A stretch of 64,000 nt of DNA. Source: Bacteroidota bacterium (lineage in GTDB: Bacteria > Bacteroidota > Bacteroidia > Bacteroidales > Paludibacteraceae). Of the stretch, positions 1 to 7,594 are shown in pieces. A program made the position numbers and the translations under genes. Location of the stretch: the NCBI GenBank assembly GCA_017860295.1, contig JAFNAS010000017.1:1-64000 (forward strand), in the 5' to 3' direction. Every line of letters begins with the position of its first letter. Position 1 is the first letter of the stretch. Under the pieces are notes generated by a model, which had not been told where the DNA came from, made no database searches, and saw only the letters and a list, made by a program, of their open reading frames with translations.

Positions 1-66
1 TACAAGTTTTATATCATGTTCCCGAAACTAACCATCATTGTAGTTCGCCGCTGGCGCGGGTCTCCT

Positions 67-208
67 GACCCGTGTCCTTAGCAAAAGCTTCAAAACAAAC
101 TTCTTTGCCCAATTTCTTCAAATCTGGATTTCAGCAATAACAAGTCCGCTTGTGGTATGTTCTTTATAGCCATTAATAGCACGGGTCAGGAGACCCGCGC
201 TAGCAGGG
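67..208. repeat. Direct repeat copy 1 (about 142 bp)
   Basis: This stretch recurs at 333-474 at a constant offset of 266 bp. By eye there are about nine mismatches and no indels. It begins in the right arm of a CGGGTC hairpin and ends just past an inverted copy of the same hairpin (182-197), so with the left arm at 57-62 it has the layout of a small element with inverted hairpin ends. The interior has no start-to-stop reading frame of useful length. Confidence 0.8.
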
Positions 209-332
209 GGTGACAAAGTAAACTTTCCCATTTATCCGGTGTTGAATGTTCATAAACTCTTGTATTTTTTCTTTGCCGGATCACAGATCCTTATACTCCA
301 TTCCGTCGTCGGATTGCAAATCCGACGGGACA

Positions 333-474
333 GACCCGTGTCCTTAGCAAAAGCTTCAAAACGAATTTCTTTGCCCGATTTCTTCAAATCTAAATTTCAG
401 CAATAACAAGTCCGCTTATGGTATATTCTTTACGGCCATTAATAGCACGGGTCAGGAGACCCGCGCTAGCAGGG
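333..474. repeat. Direct repeat copy 2 (about 142 bp)
   Basis: This is the second copy of the element at 67-208. At its left end the original left hairpin arm is missing. The copy abuts the GTCGG hairpin (307-327), and the joint forms a new short stem, CGGG at 326-329 with CCCG at 335-338. The right end keeps the complete CGGGTC-AGGA-GACCCG hairpin at 448-463. It lies 26 bp beyond the stop codon of the minus-strand gene at 500-1543. Confidence 0.8.
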
Positions 475-499
475 CATAGGCGGTGTTATGTCCAGTATT

Positions 500-1543
500 T
501 TATTTTACATTTTTGTTGACTTTAAGTTGAGTATAAACCTGTTTCCAATTAATAGCCTCAAAATAATTTTTCTGAGAGAAGTTTTTTTCAACTTTCTCTA
601 GAAATAATTCAATCCACTCATAATAGTCCCATCCATTTCTATAAAATAGAGATTCAAATTTAAATTTCACTAATACTTCTATTCCAATTTCTGTGGCATA
701 AACATCTTCAAAAGGATTAAAACCTAAGAAATATTTTTCAAAACCTTTCGGTAAAACATTACCGTAACCTTCATAGTCCACTTTTATTTTTATTGTAAAT
801 CTTTTAGTGTCTATTTCGATATAGTCCTCATTCTTTGCAACTTTACTCCCTTTTGGTAAAACAAAATCAAAATATTTAAAGACAGCACCGTTGCCCCCCA
901 TACTATAAACAATTCTACCTACTCTCTCATTTTTATCTTTTTTGTCAATATCGTTGATAAAAGAAGCTCTTTGTTCCATTGGTTTTGAAAATAATTCAAG
1001 AAACCTGTTTGAGAATAAAATATCTGGAATGTCATTTCTAGAAATTTGAACAAGCTGTTTCTTATCAAGACCTCTCAAATTAAAATAGTCTGTCAAATGT
1101 GTTGACAATTCATCGATTAAATAATATTCAGTCGCTTCAATTATCAAAAGGTTTTTTTCTTTTCGATTTGCTGAATCATTCATCCAGATATGTTCCAATG
1201 CTTTATTTTCAGCAAAACCTGCATCCAAATTTCGCCTTAATTCCTCTAAATAGTCGTAACCATCACAGTCAACAGGTAATTTGTCTTTTTTGTTGATTAA
1301 AATGAAACCTGAAAAAACTTTTTTAATGTTTGTTTTCCATACTATTTTCAAAATGAAGTAAGCCACAGATAATAAAAGTATTATTATTCCTAAAAGTAAA
1401 AGCATTTCGTCTTTATTCGAGAAATCTAAAAGCTCATAACATGTCGTTGTGATTAGATTTATACATAAAGTTATCAAGATTGCTACAATAAAAATCTCAA
1501 TTACATTTGTTCTGTTACTTAAGAATTCTCGTATAAACTTCAT
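500..1543 (-). CDS. Uncharacterised AT-rich protein with two N-terminal membrane segments
   Basis: I do not recognise this 347-residue protein. The N-terminus carries two hydrophobic stretches, roughly residues 14-36 and 46-66, joined by a short acidic loop. A long charged soluble region follows, with many Lys, Asp and Glu and several aromatic segments (GWDYYEWIELFLEK near residue 305). The layout resembles a membrane-anchored protein with a large cytoplasmic domain. Base composition is clearly more AT-rich than the neighbouring metabolic genes. The gene sits between inverted copies of a hairpin block (278-327 and 1706-1759), which suggests horizontal acquisition as cargo. The ATG at 1543 is the only convenient start. 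No function can be assigned; a defence or stress role is only a guess from the context. Confidence 0.7.
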   Translation of the reverse strand: MKFIREFLSNRTNVIEIFIVAILITLCINLITTTCYELLDFSNKDEMLLLLGIIILLLSVAYFILKIVWKTNIKKVFSGFILINKKDKLPVDCDGYDYLEELRRNLDAGFAENKALEHIWMNDSANRKEKNLLIIEATEYYLIDELSTHLTDYFNLRGLDKKQLVQISRNDIPDILFSNRFLELFSKPMEQRASFINDIDKKDKNERVGRIVYSMGGNGAVFKYFDFVLPKGSKVAKNEDYIEIDTKRFTIKIKVDYEGYGNVLPKGFEKYFLGFNPFEDVYATEIGIEVLVKFKFESLFYRNGWDYYEWIELFLEKVEKNFSQKNYFEAINWKQVYTQLKVNKNVK

Positions 1544-1629
1544 TTTAGCTGTGTCTTATAATTGTTATTCTTCAATGACTTTCAAGTTTTTCAATACAGA
1601 AACACTTCTTTTCTTCCAAGTTTGCCCGT

Positions 1630-1870
1630 TGTTTAGCGCAAGTTTAGCGGTAGCGTAACTTGTGCTGGAAACCAAAGCGGTTTGCAACCGCAACCAGTTA
1701 CAACCCGTCGTCGGATTTGCAATCCGACGACGGAATGGAGTATTAGGATTTGTAATCCGACAAAGTTATGTAGATGCCTTGTTTATGATATTGACTATTC
1801 ATAAGTGATTGCGTCTCTTTGCGGGATCACAGATCCCGATACTCTTTGCGGCGACGGATCGCAGATCCGC
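1630..1870. repeat. Hairpin-word cluster upstream of the AT-rich gene
   Basis: Successive perfect stems lie here: GCGGTT-TGC-AACCGC at 1677-1691, CGTCGTCGGATT-TGC with its complement at 1706-1732, GGATT-TGT-AATCC at 1746-1758, GGGATC-ACA-GATCCC at 1823-1837, and CGGATC-GCA-GATCCG at 1855-1869. The part at 1706-1759 is an inverted, slightly diverged copy of 278-327, including the spacer between the stems (GACGGAATGGAGTAT). The rest of 1544-2021 is AT-rich and shows no gene. Confidence 0.8.
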
Positions 1871-2021
1871 CGAGACTAACAATATACCGTATTACCACAG
1901 AAATACCCCTAAATAGGGCACGAATCGCTCTTGTTCAAGCATATACTTTTCCGCTTCAAATTTACACAAACCCCTTTATTAAACAAACAATTTAGTTAAT
2001 TTTCTTTTCTGTTTTTAAACA

Positions 2022-2049
2022 CAAAAGTCCGGCTCTTGCGGGCCGGACT
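2022..2049 (-). terminator. Putative Rho-independent terminator of the FN3-like gene
   Basis: Read on the minus strand, the stem AGTCCGGC (2049-2042) pairs with GCCGGACT (2033-2026) over an 8-base loop and is followed by a short T run. It lies about 75 bp beyond the stop codon at 2124. Confidence 0.55.
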
Positions 2050-2123
2050 GGAGGAAAGATTGCAGCACTCTCCATTTAGGCTGTAAAAGAGGTTTGTGGG
2101 TAGCCGGTAACGAGCACGATTTT

Positions 2124-2744
2124 TCAGCGCGGAATAAAGGCAGCCGGATCGCTGGGTTCGCCCCACCCTCCCCGGGTGTTGCCGCCGCTCACCCGGACAA
2201 AGATCTCCCGGCCGCGCTCCAGCCCTTCGATCTCCAACCGCTTAAACGATCCGTAGTCGTCGGCTACATTCCACTCACCGGTACTATCAAAGGCAATCTC
2301 CACTTTGTAGAAGTCGGCATAGGCCAGCGGAAGCAGGTATATTTTAATGCTCCCCGACTTTTTGCCGTCATCCACACGCCGAATCACGCATTTTTCGGGC
2401 TTCGGTCGTGGCTTCGGCTCTTTGCTGCAATCGAAACCCGATAGCAGAATCGTGGCCCGGTCGCCCTGAGCCGCCCGGTTTACAATGGCCGAAAGCATTT
2501 TCAGTATCCGATGCACGACCTCCGTCTGATCGGCAATGGCCTGATAGATAATCTTACTGCCGTCTTTTGCGCAAATCAGCGCATTGAGTTTGTCCAGCGC
2601 TACCTGAAAGCCTGGCAACACGGATTCTGATTCGGGAAACAGGGAGAGGTTGGCCGAAATGCAGGCATAAACCCGCTCGGCCAATGCACGTACATCGCGG
2701 GTAGAGGTGAGCTTCAGATGCAATGCCGCAGTAACTTCTTTCAT
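2124..2744 (-). CDS. Fibronectin type III-like domain protein of unknown function
   Basis: This 206-residue protein has no signal peptide or membrane segment. Residues 1-100 look helical and carry heptad-like leucines. They end in a Pro/Lys-rich linker near residue 110 (KEPKPRPKPEK). Residues about 115-206 look like one beta-sandwich FN3 module, with aromatic strands (IKIYLLPLAYADFYKVEIAF) and a C-terminal strand typical of FN3 folds (REIFVRVSGGN). Similar two-part proteins of about 200 residues are known in Bacteroidota without an assigned role. The gene stands alone: 105-bp tandem repeats lie upstream and a likely terminator downstream. An adhesion or scaffolding role is possible but unsupported. 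Confidence 0.65.
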   Translation of the reverse strand: MKEVTAALHLKLTSTRDVRALAERVYACISANLSLFPESESVLPGFQVALDKLNALICAKDGSKIIYQAIADQTEVVHRILKMLSAIVNRAAQGDRATILLSGFDCSKEPKPRPKPEKCVIRRVDDGKKSGSIKIYLLPLAYADFYKVEIAFDSTGEWNVADDYGSFKRLEIEGLERGREIFVRVSGGNTRGGWGEPSDPAAFIPR

Positions 2745-3023
2745 GGCTTTCTACGATTAAAAGGTGTTGATTGTAAACCGTCCGAAGTTCAAAAATAAGC
2801 AACAAAACCCTCCTTTTCAAAATTTCTGCCCCACAAATTTGTTCAATGCCCCTGCAGAAAGCAAATTCGTGGCAAAGATTGAAACAAAACATCCGCTCCA
2901 AACAATTCACAACTAAACTTTTACAACAAATACAGCCATCGGTTTTCTTTAAGTCGATGCAACAGCTTATTGCGTGGCCACCGGCTACCGAAAAGCCGTT
3001 ATTTTTTACCACAAAGTACTTGT

Positions 3024-3411
3024 CTGACAAAAATCGGAAGGCGCTTCTCTTTTTTATGACGATGCTATTTATTTTTTCGAACCTGTTTGCTATCAGCTGA
3101 CCTCCACTCTTTTCCCGAAAGTACCCGTCTGACAAAAATCGGAAGCCACTTCTCTTTTTTCTGAGGGCGCTATTTATTTTTTCGCAACCGTCTGCTACCA
3201 GCTGACGGCCACTCTTTTCCCGAAAACACCCGTCTGACGAAAATCGGAAGCCACTTCTTTTTTTTCTGATGGCGCTATTTATTTTTTCGCACCCGTCTGC
3301 TATCAGCTGACGGCCACTCTTTTCCCGAAAACACCCGTCTGACGAAAATCGGAAGGCGCTTCTCTTTTTTCTGACGGCACATCCTATATTGTTTTACCTG
3401 TCCGCTACCGA
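3024..3411. repeat. 105-bp tandem repeat, about 3.5 to 4 units
   Basis: Units starting at CTGACaAAAATCGGAAG lie at 3024, 3129, 3234 and 3339, so the period is exactly 105 bp. A partial unit precedes the array and the last unit decays after about 3375. Each unit contains a poly-T tract, ATTTATTTTTTCG, and an imperfect stem, CGTCtGCT paired with AGCtGACG. One minus-strand frame stays open through all units because 105 is a multiple of three. That frame has no ATG or GTG, and a TAA closes it at about 3396, so I treat the array as non-coding. Confidence 0.85.
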
Positions 3412-3637
3412 CGAACATCCAATAATTTGTAAAAAGCAGCTACTTCGAAACAAACGACCGAGACTATCCGTTGTGTTTCCGGTTCGTATTTCTTTACTGT
3501 AACGTTTGATACGTAGAGGAAAGGCTTTACTTTGCCTCCGAAAGCCTGTTCCTGTCATTGCGATACGATTTTCTGCCCGCTCGTCACAAACGAATACCGA
3601 TCTGTAACAGGCAAACCGGATTCGCTTTCCTCAAAAC

Positions 3638-3677
3638 AAAAAAAGCGACCCTGCAAACCGATCGGTTGCAGGGCCGC
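3638..3677 (-). terminator. Rho-independent terminator of the zinc peptidase gene
   Basis: On the minus strand the arm CCCTGCAA pairs with TTGCAGGG (3649-3656 with 3666-3673), extended by GCG and CGC outer pairs, and is followed by seven T. It starts 25 bp beyond the stop codon of the gene at 3702-4385. Confidence 0.8.
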
Positions 3678-3701
3678 TACTATTTTTTCAGCGATCAACG
3701 T

Positions 3702-4385
3702 TTAATCGCGGCTTCTACCACCCATGAAAATCATGATGTAGTAGAAAAGGGTTGCCAACGAACTGAGAGCCGCAATCACATAGGTGTAAGCAGCTGTTTT
3801 CAGGGCATCTTTGGCCGGTTCGTAGGTCGATACATTGGTGATTCCCGAACCGTTGAGCCAAGCCAGTGCACGTGCGCTGGCGTTAATTTCTACCGGCAGG
3901 GTGATGACACTGAAGATCGTGGTCATGGCAAACAGAACGATTCCGAACAACAACAGTTGCGGAAAAGAGTTTACCAGCAGAATACCTCCCAGCAATACCC
4001 ACTGTACCCAATTGGAGGCAAAACTCACCACCGGAACGAGCGCCGAACGCATCTTCAGGGGAGCATAAGCGGTTGCATGTTGCACGGCATGGCCGCATTC
4101 GTGAGCAGCTACCGCAGCAGCAGCCACACTATTGCTCAAATAAACGCCCTCACTCAAATTAACGGTTTTGTTGGCCGGGTTGTAATGGTCGGTCAATTGT
4201 CCCTCTACCGAAGTGACCGTTACATCGTAAATGCCGTTTTCGCGCAACATACGTTCCGCCACATCTCTTCCGGTCATCCCGTTCGGAATGGGAATTTCGG
4301 AGTACTTTTTAAATTTCGACTGTAAGCGGTGCTGTACGAGCCAACTTAAAAGTGCAAAAACGCCAAAAATCACATAAATCAGCAT
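3702..4385 (-). CDS. Zinc metallopeptidase, YugP-like membrane protein
   Basis: This is a membrane-embedded neutral zinc peptidase of the Zn_peptidase_2 (YugP) family. The zinc motif HECGH lies at residues 95-99, with His95 and His99 as ligands and Glu96 as the catalytic base, inside a run typical of the family (AAHECGHAVQHA). A transmembrane segment starts at the N-terminus (MLIYVIFGVFALLSW), and further hydrophobic segments lie near residues 115-165 and 195-220. The length of 227 residues is normal for the family. The substrate is unknown; membrane-protein quality control is the usual suggestion. The gene is apparently monocistronic, with its own terminator just downstream. The start is the ATG at 4385, directly before the hydrophobic segment. 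Confidence 0.9.
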   Translation of the reverse strand: MLIYVIFGVFALLSWLVQHRLQSKFKKYSEIPIPNGMTGRDVAERMLRENGIYDVTVTSVEGQLTDHYNPANKTVNLSEGVYLSNSVAAAAVAAHECGHAVQHATAYAPLKMRSALVPVVSFASNWVQWVLLGGILLVNSFPQLLLFGIVLFAMTTIFSVITLPVEINASARALAWLNGSGITNVSTYEPAKDALKTAAYTYVIAALSSLATLFYYIMIFMGGRSRD

Positions 4386-4523
4386 AATTGTATAGTTTTA
4401 TAAAGTGTTGTTTTTCTATTCGAGCGCACAAAGGTTTTACAAATATCTGCAAATGATACGCCAACTGCAAATTTGTCAGCCCTAAAAAAGCAGAAGAATC
4501 GTAAAAGCCTGTAAAAATAGCGA

Positions 4524-5357
4524 TTAGCCTATCAATTTATTTGTCTTAAGAATGGTTTCCATTGCCACTTGTACCTTCTGTGCCTCACAACGGGCAGCAT
4601 CGGCAAAGCCCTCATCCTGCGAAGCATATAAGATCTGACGCGACGAGTTGACAATAAGTCCGCATTGACTATTCAAGCCATACTTACACACTTCGTTCAA
4701 ATCGCCGCCCTGCGCTCCCACGCCGGGAACCAGCAAGAAATGATCGGGAGCTACCTTCCGAATATCGGCAAACATACTTCCCTGGGTTGCTCCCACCACA
4801 TACATCAATGTATCGGTACTCCCCCACTCCTGCGATTTGCGCAGCACCTTCTCGAACAGACGTTCGCCTGCGGCATCCTGCGTAAACTGAAAATCGTGCG
4901 ATCCTTTATTGGAAGTGAGCGCCAACAAGATGACCCATTTTCCTTCGTAGCCCAGAAACGGTTTTACGGAATCCTCGCCCATGTAGGGAGCCACAGTCAC
5001 CGAATCGAAATTGAACTGCTGAAAGAAGGTGCGGGCATACATCTCGGATGTATTTCCAATATCGCCCCGTTTGGCATCGGCAATCAGAAACTGATCGGGA
5101 TAGTTTGTACGGATATAGGCAACGGTTTTCTCCAGCGCCTGCCAACCTGTCACACCCAGACTTTCGTAAAAGGCAAGATTGGGTTTATAGGCAACGCAAA
5201 GGTCGGCTGTAGCGTCGACAATCGCCTTGTTGAAGGCAAAGATAGGCTCTTCTTCGTTCAACAGGTGTTGCGGAATTTTTTTCAGGTCTGTATCCAGTCC
5301 TACACAAAGAAATGATTTTTTACGGCAAATGTTAGCAAAAAGCGCTTGAGAAGTCAT
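4524..5357 (-). CDS. pyrF: Orotidine 5'-phosphate decarboxylase (long type)
   Basis: This enzyme converts OMP to UMP in the last step of pyrimidine synthesis. The catalytic DxKxxD signature is present as ADAKRGD, with Asp94, Lys96 and Asp99 (Lys96 is the proton donor). At 277 residues it belongs to the longer subfamily found in Bacteroidota and mycobacteria rather than the 230-residue E. coli type. The C-terminal phosphate-binding loop is visible as [11 protein letters not shown]. The start is the ATG at 5357 ([10 protein letters not shown]). The gene stands alone, divergent from the pseudouridine synthase gene; the 219 bp between them must hold both promoters. Confidence 0.95.
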   Translation of the reverse strand: MTSQALFANICRKKSFLCVGLDTDLKKIPQHLLNEEEPIFAFNKAIVDATADLCVAYKPNLAFYESLGVTGWQALEKTVAYIRTNYPDQFLIADAKRGDIGNTSEMYARTFFQQFNFDSVTVAPYMGEDSVKPFLGYEGKWVILLALTSNKGSHDFQFTQDAAGERLFEKVLRKSQEWGSTDTLMYVVGATQGSMFADIRKVAPDHFLLVPGVGAQGGDLNEVCKYGLNSQCGLIVNSSRQILYASQDEGFADAARCEAQKVQVAMETILKTNKLIG

Positions 5358-5527
5358 ATTTTAATAATGAGTAGTGTGTAACAAGGAGCGAACGATGCGA
5401 ACTATGCCATTGACACACAGAGATTCGCACCAAACAGTACTCCATCCGAATTAGTTGTGTAAAGATACGGATTTGTGGGGCTGATTCCGCGAAAAACGGT
5501 CAAAAGTTTACGAATGCGACTGACATA

Positions 5528-5558
5528 TTGGGGCATTCTGTAATTTCTCCTACCTTTG
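5528..5558 (+). promoter_or_regulatory. Bacteroidota-type promoter of the pseudouridine synthase gene
   Basis: A -33 TTG at 5528-5530 is followed after 20 bp by the -7 element TACCTTTG at 5551-5558. Transcription would begin a few bases downstream, just before the ATG at 5577. This argues against the in-frame TTG at 5556 as the start codon. Confidence 0.65.
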
Positions 5559-5576
5559 CAGTTCAAAATTTTACTC

Positions 5577-6260
5577 ATGACCATACTATACGAGGATAAC
5601 CACGTAATTGCGGTAAACAAAACCAATTCGGAAATCGTTCAGGGCGACAAAACCGGTGACAAACCCCTTTCGGAGCTGCTCAAGCAACACCTGAAAGAGA
5701 AATACAACAAACCGGGCAACGTCTTTGTGGGGGTCACCCACCGGCTCGACCGCCCCGTGAGCGGTGTCACCCTCTTTGCCAAAACCAGCAAGGCATTATC
5801 CCGTCTCAACGAGATGTTTCAAAATCATGAGGTAAAAAAATGCTATTGGGCTATTGTCAAAAAAGCAGATATCGAACCGGAAGCCACATTGACGCACTTT
5901 TTGGTGCGCAACGAAAAGCAAAATAAATCGTTTGCCTACGACACCGAGAAGAAAGATAGCAAGAAAGCAATTTTGCACTACCGGATTATTGCCACCTCCG
6001 ACAACTACTACCTTTTGGAGATCGATCTGCAGACCGGTCGCCACCACCAAATACGCTGCCAGCTGGCAAAAATAGGATGTCCCATCAAAGGTGATTTGAA
6101 GTATGGCTTTGCCCGCTCCAATCCCGACGGCGGCATCTCGCTACATGCCCGCAGCCTGTCGTTCGTGCATCCGGTATCGAAAGAGGAGATCAATATCATC
6201 GCCCCCGTACCGAACGACAATCTGTGGAAAGCGTTTGAAAAGCAGTTGGCTGAGGATTGA
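5577..6260 (+). CDS. RluA-family RNA pseudouridine synthase
   Basis: The protein isomerises specific uridines in rRNA or tRNA to pseudouridine. The RluA motif HRLDRPVSG carries the catalytic Asp58, and the family's LQTGRHHQIRCQLA segment lies near residues 148-161. Without a separate N-terminal S4 domain, its 227 residues match the compact RluA-like enzymes of Bacteroidota. The target site cannot be told from sequence. The ATG at 5577 was chosen because a good promoter lies just before it, and MTILYEDNHVIAVNK is a normal N-terminus for the family. The gene is apparently monocistronic; a hairpin-rich region of nearly 700 bp follows it. Confidence 0.9.
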   Translation: MTILYEDNHVIAVNKTNSEIVQGDKTGDKPLSELLKQHLKEKYNKPGNVFVGVTHRLDRPVSGVTLFAKTSKALSRLNEMFQNHEVKKCYWAIVKKADIEPEATLTHFLVRNEKQNKSFAYDTEKKDSKKAILHYRIIATSDNYYLLEIDLQTGRHHQIRCQLAKIGCPIKGDLKYGFARSNPDGGISLHARSLSFVHPVSKEEINIIAPVPNDNLWKAFEKQLAED

Positions 6261-6946
6261 GAGAAAGACGGGTATCAAACAGAACTCATGGTGCACTTGA
6301 AGCATAAATGATAAAAGCCTGCTTGTTAAGTTAGTCGTATTTTATCTTATCTAACCCCTCCTCCGCTCGTCCCGACCTCTCCTCTCGACGACTTCGTGTC
6401 GGAGTCAGACATGTATCGTCTGACCCAACCCTCTCCAAAAGAGAGAGAACAGATCGCTGCAATTAGCAGATTAGCCTTCTCCTTGGGAGAAGGTGCCCGA
6501 AGGGCGGATGAGGTCACAAAAGGGGACATCTCTGACAGCAAAATTTCGGCTCAATTTTCTGCCCAGGTATCAAATTGCAGATTATTTCTCCCCTTGAGAT
6601 CAAGGAGACTACCCGACAGGGGGTAGGGTTTGATAAATAAAACTCTGAACAATAGAATAGATTCGTCTCTATTTTAATTATTTGACACAAAAACAATCTT
6701 CTTTGTGCCAAGTGCACTATGGGTTAGATGAAACCTCTACGAGGTATGAATCCTGTATCCGAAAGTTTCTACTGATATGGAAGCCCTCCGGGCTATGATG
6801 CTCATGTCGGTACGACATGCATATCAGTAGAAAATAATGCTTACCTCCGGTTGTATTTCTCCAGAGGAGATTCACCGTTTACTTAGGTCACTTTACGGAG
6901 GATAATCATATAAAAAATATCTTGGAGTCGGCGTTCCAACTGAGTA
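6261..6946. repeat. Gene-free region built of short hairpins
   Basis: No coding frame is credible in these 686 bp. Perfect or near-perfect stems follow one another: GTCAGAC around a 7-base loop (6404-6424), CTCTC-CAAAA-GAGAG (6431-6445), CCTTCTCC-TTG-GGAGAAGG (6475-6493), GCCC-GAA-GGGC (6495-6505), CTACCC with GGGTAG (6609-6626), ACCTC-TAC-GAGGT (6733-6745) and TCTCC-AGA-GGAGA (6858-6870). Most have three-base loops. The right half folds into a branched structure, listed separately. Confidence 0.75.
6766..6833. repeat. Branched inverted repeat with two inner hairpins
   Basis: A perfect 14-bp inverted repeat, TTTCTACTGATATG at 6766-6779 and its complement at 6820-6833, encloses two perfect smaller stems: AGCCC-TCC-GGGCT (6782-6794) and ATGTCG-GTA-CGACAT (6804-6818). 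Single-stranded DNA or RNA from either strand would fold into a three-way junction. A second outer pair, CCTCCG 6844-6849 with CGGAGG 6896-6901, follows immediately. Confidence 0.8.
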
Positions 6947-7537
6947 TCAGTTAAGATTGGGATTTTGAGGGAATTCGGCCCAGCGTTTGTATTTTCCTCC
7001 CATCGACTGCATGGAACGAGCCCAGAGGGTATCGTAACCCGAGAGATGCAGAATCTCTTCGGTGGATAATTTTGAGACTAACCACGACTGATGCTCGATC
7101 TCTTCCTCCAACTGACCTTCGTCCCATCCGGAATAACCCAAAAAGAAACGTACGCGTCCCGTCAGACCCAAACCGGCATTCAGGTTCTCCATCAACCAAT
7201 CGAAATCGCCACCCAGATAAAGATTCTGTGCAATTTTAAGACTTTGAGGAATTTCATCTATATTGTGAAGATAAAAAAGGGATTTTGCCCCGACAGGGCC
7301 TCCGCAAAAGACTGGAATATTTTCCTCTATTATCACTCCTTCAACAATCTCGTGAAGAAATAATTTCAGCGGCTTGTTAAGCACCAGTCCCATGCTCCCC
7401 AAATCGGAGTGCTGGGTAAGTAAAACGACCGAACGACCGAAGTAGGGCTCGCTCATAAACGGTTGTGCTATTAACATTCGGCCTACCGAAGGCTGAAAGA
7501 CCGCATCAATGGTAAGAAATGAAGAATCGAGATACAT
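6947..7537 (-). CDS. YqgE/AlgH family protein
   Basis: This is a single-domain cytoplasmic protein of the AlgH/YqgE (UPF0301, DUF179) family; its biochemical function is unsettled. Family hallmarks are visible: GRMLIAQPFMSEPYFGRSVV at the N-terminus, GLVLNKPL near residue 50, a central FCGGPVG and a C-terminal RFFLGYSGWDEGQLEEEI. The length of 196 residues is usual. The start is the ATG at 7537. A -7-like element lies 18 bp upstream, inside the 57-bp gap to topA, so the gene probably has its own promoter although it follows topA on the same strand. Confidence 0.9.
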   Translation of the reverse strand: MYLDSSFLTIDAVFQPSVGRMLIAQPFMSEPYFGRSVVLLTQHSDLGSMGLVLNKPLKLFLHEIVEGVIIEENIPVFCGGPVGAKSLFYLHNIDEIPQSLKIAQNLYLGGDFDWLMENLNAGLGLTGRVRFFLGYSGWDEGQLEEEIEHQSWLVSKLSTEEILHLSGYDTLWARSMQSMGGKYKRWAEFPQNPNLN

Positions 7538-7554
7538 AGTACTGCTTTATGCAA

Positions 7555-7588
7555 CAAATATAATAAACAATACTATATTTGCTACAAA
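7555..7588 (-). promoter_or_regulatory. Putative promoter of the YqgE/AlgH gene
   Basis: On the minus strand TTTG (7588-7585) is followed after 22 bp by TATATTTG (7562-7555), a match to TAnnTTTG. The spacing is slightly longer than ideal. Confidence 0.45.
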
Positions 7589-7594
7589 GGCAGT

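Larger units (their letters stand above)
1..499. repeat. Hairpin-rich non-coding repeat region
   Basis: No gene is visible here. The stretch holds perfect short hairpins: CGGGTC-TCCT-GACCCG at 57-72, its reverse complement at 182-197 and again at 448-463, GGATC-ACA-GATCC at 278-290, and CGTCGGATT-GCA-AATCCGACG at 307-327. Two long direct repeats (67-208 and 333-474) lie inside it. The composition suggests a repeat landing zone rather than a promoter region. Confidence 0.8.
2745..3701. other. Gene-free stretch with tandem repeats
   Basis: I see no convincing gene in these 957 bp. The centre (about 3024-3411) is a 105-bp tandem array, listed separately. The right end holds the terminator of the zinc peptidase gene. 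The remainder has neither a promoter-like element nor a coding frame with a plausible start. Confidence 0.6.

Noticed and set aside
2554-3135. Minus-strand open frame of 193 codons overlapping the 105-bp repeats and the FN3-like gene
   Set aside because: It starts only at a TTG, overlaps the FN3-like gene by about 190 bp in another frame, and has no domain-like sequence. It is a by-product of the repeat period.
3024-3411. Tandem 105-bp units as a possible CRISPR array
   Set aside because: The whole unit is repeated, with no variable spacers and no cas genes nearby.
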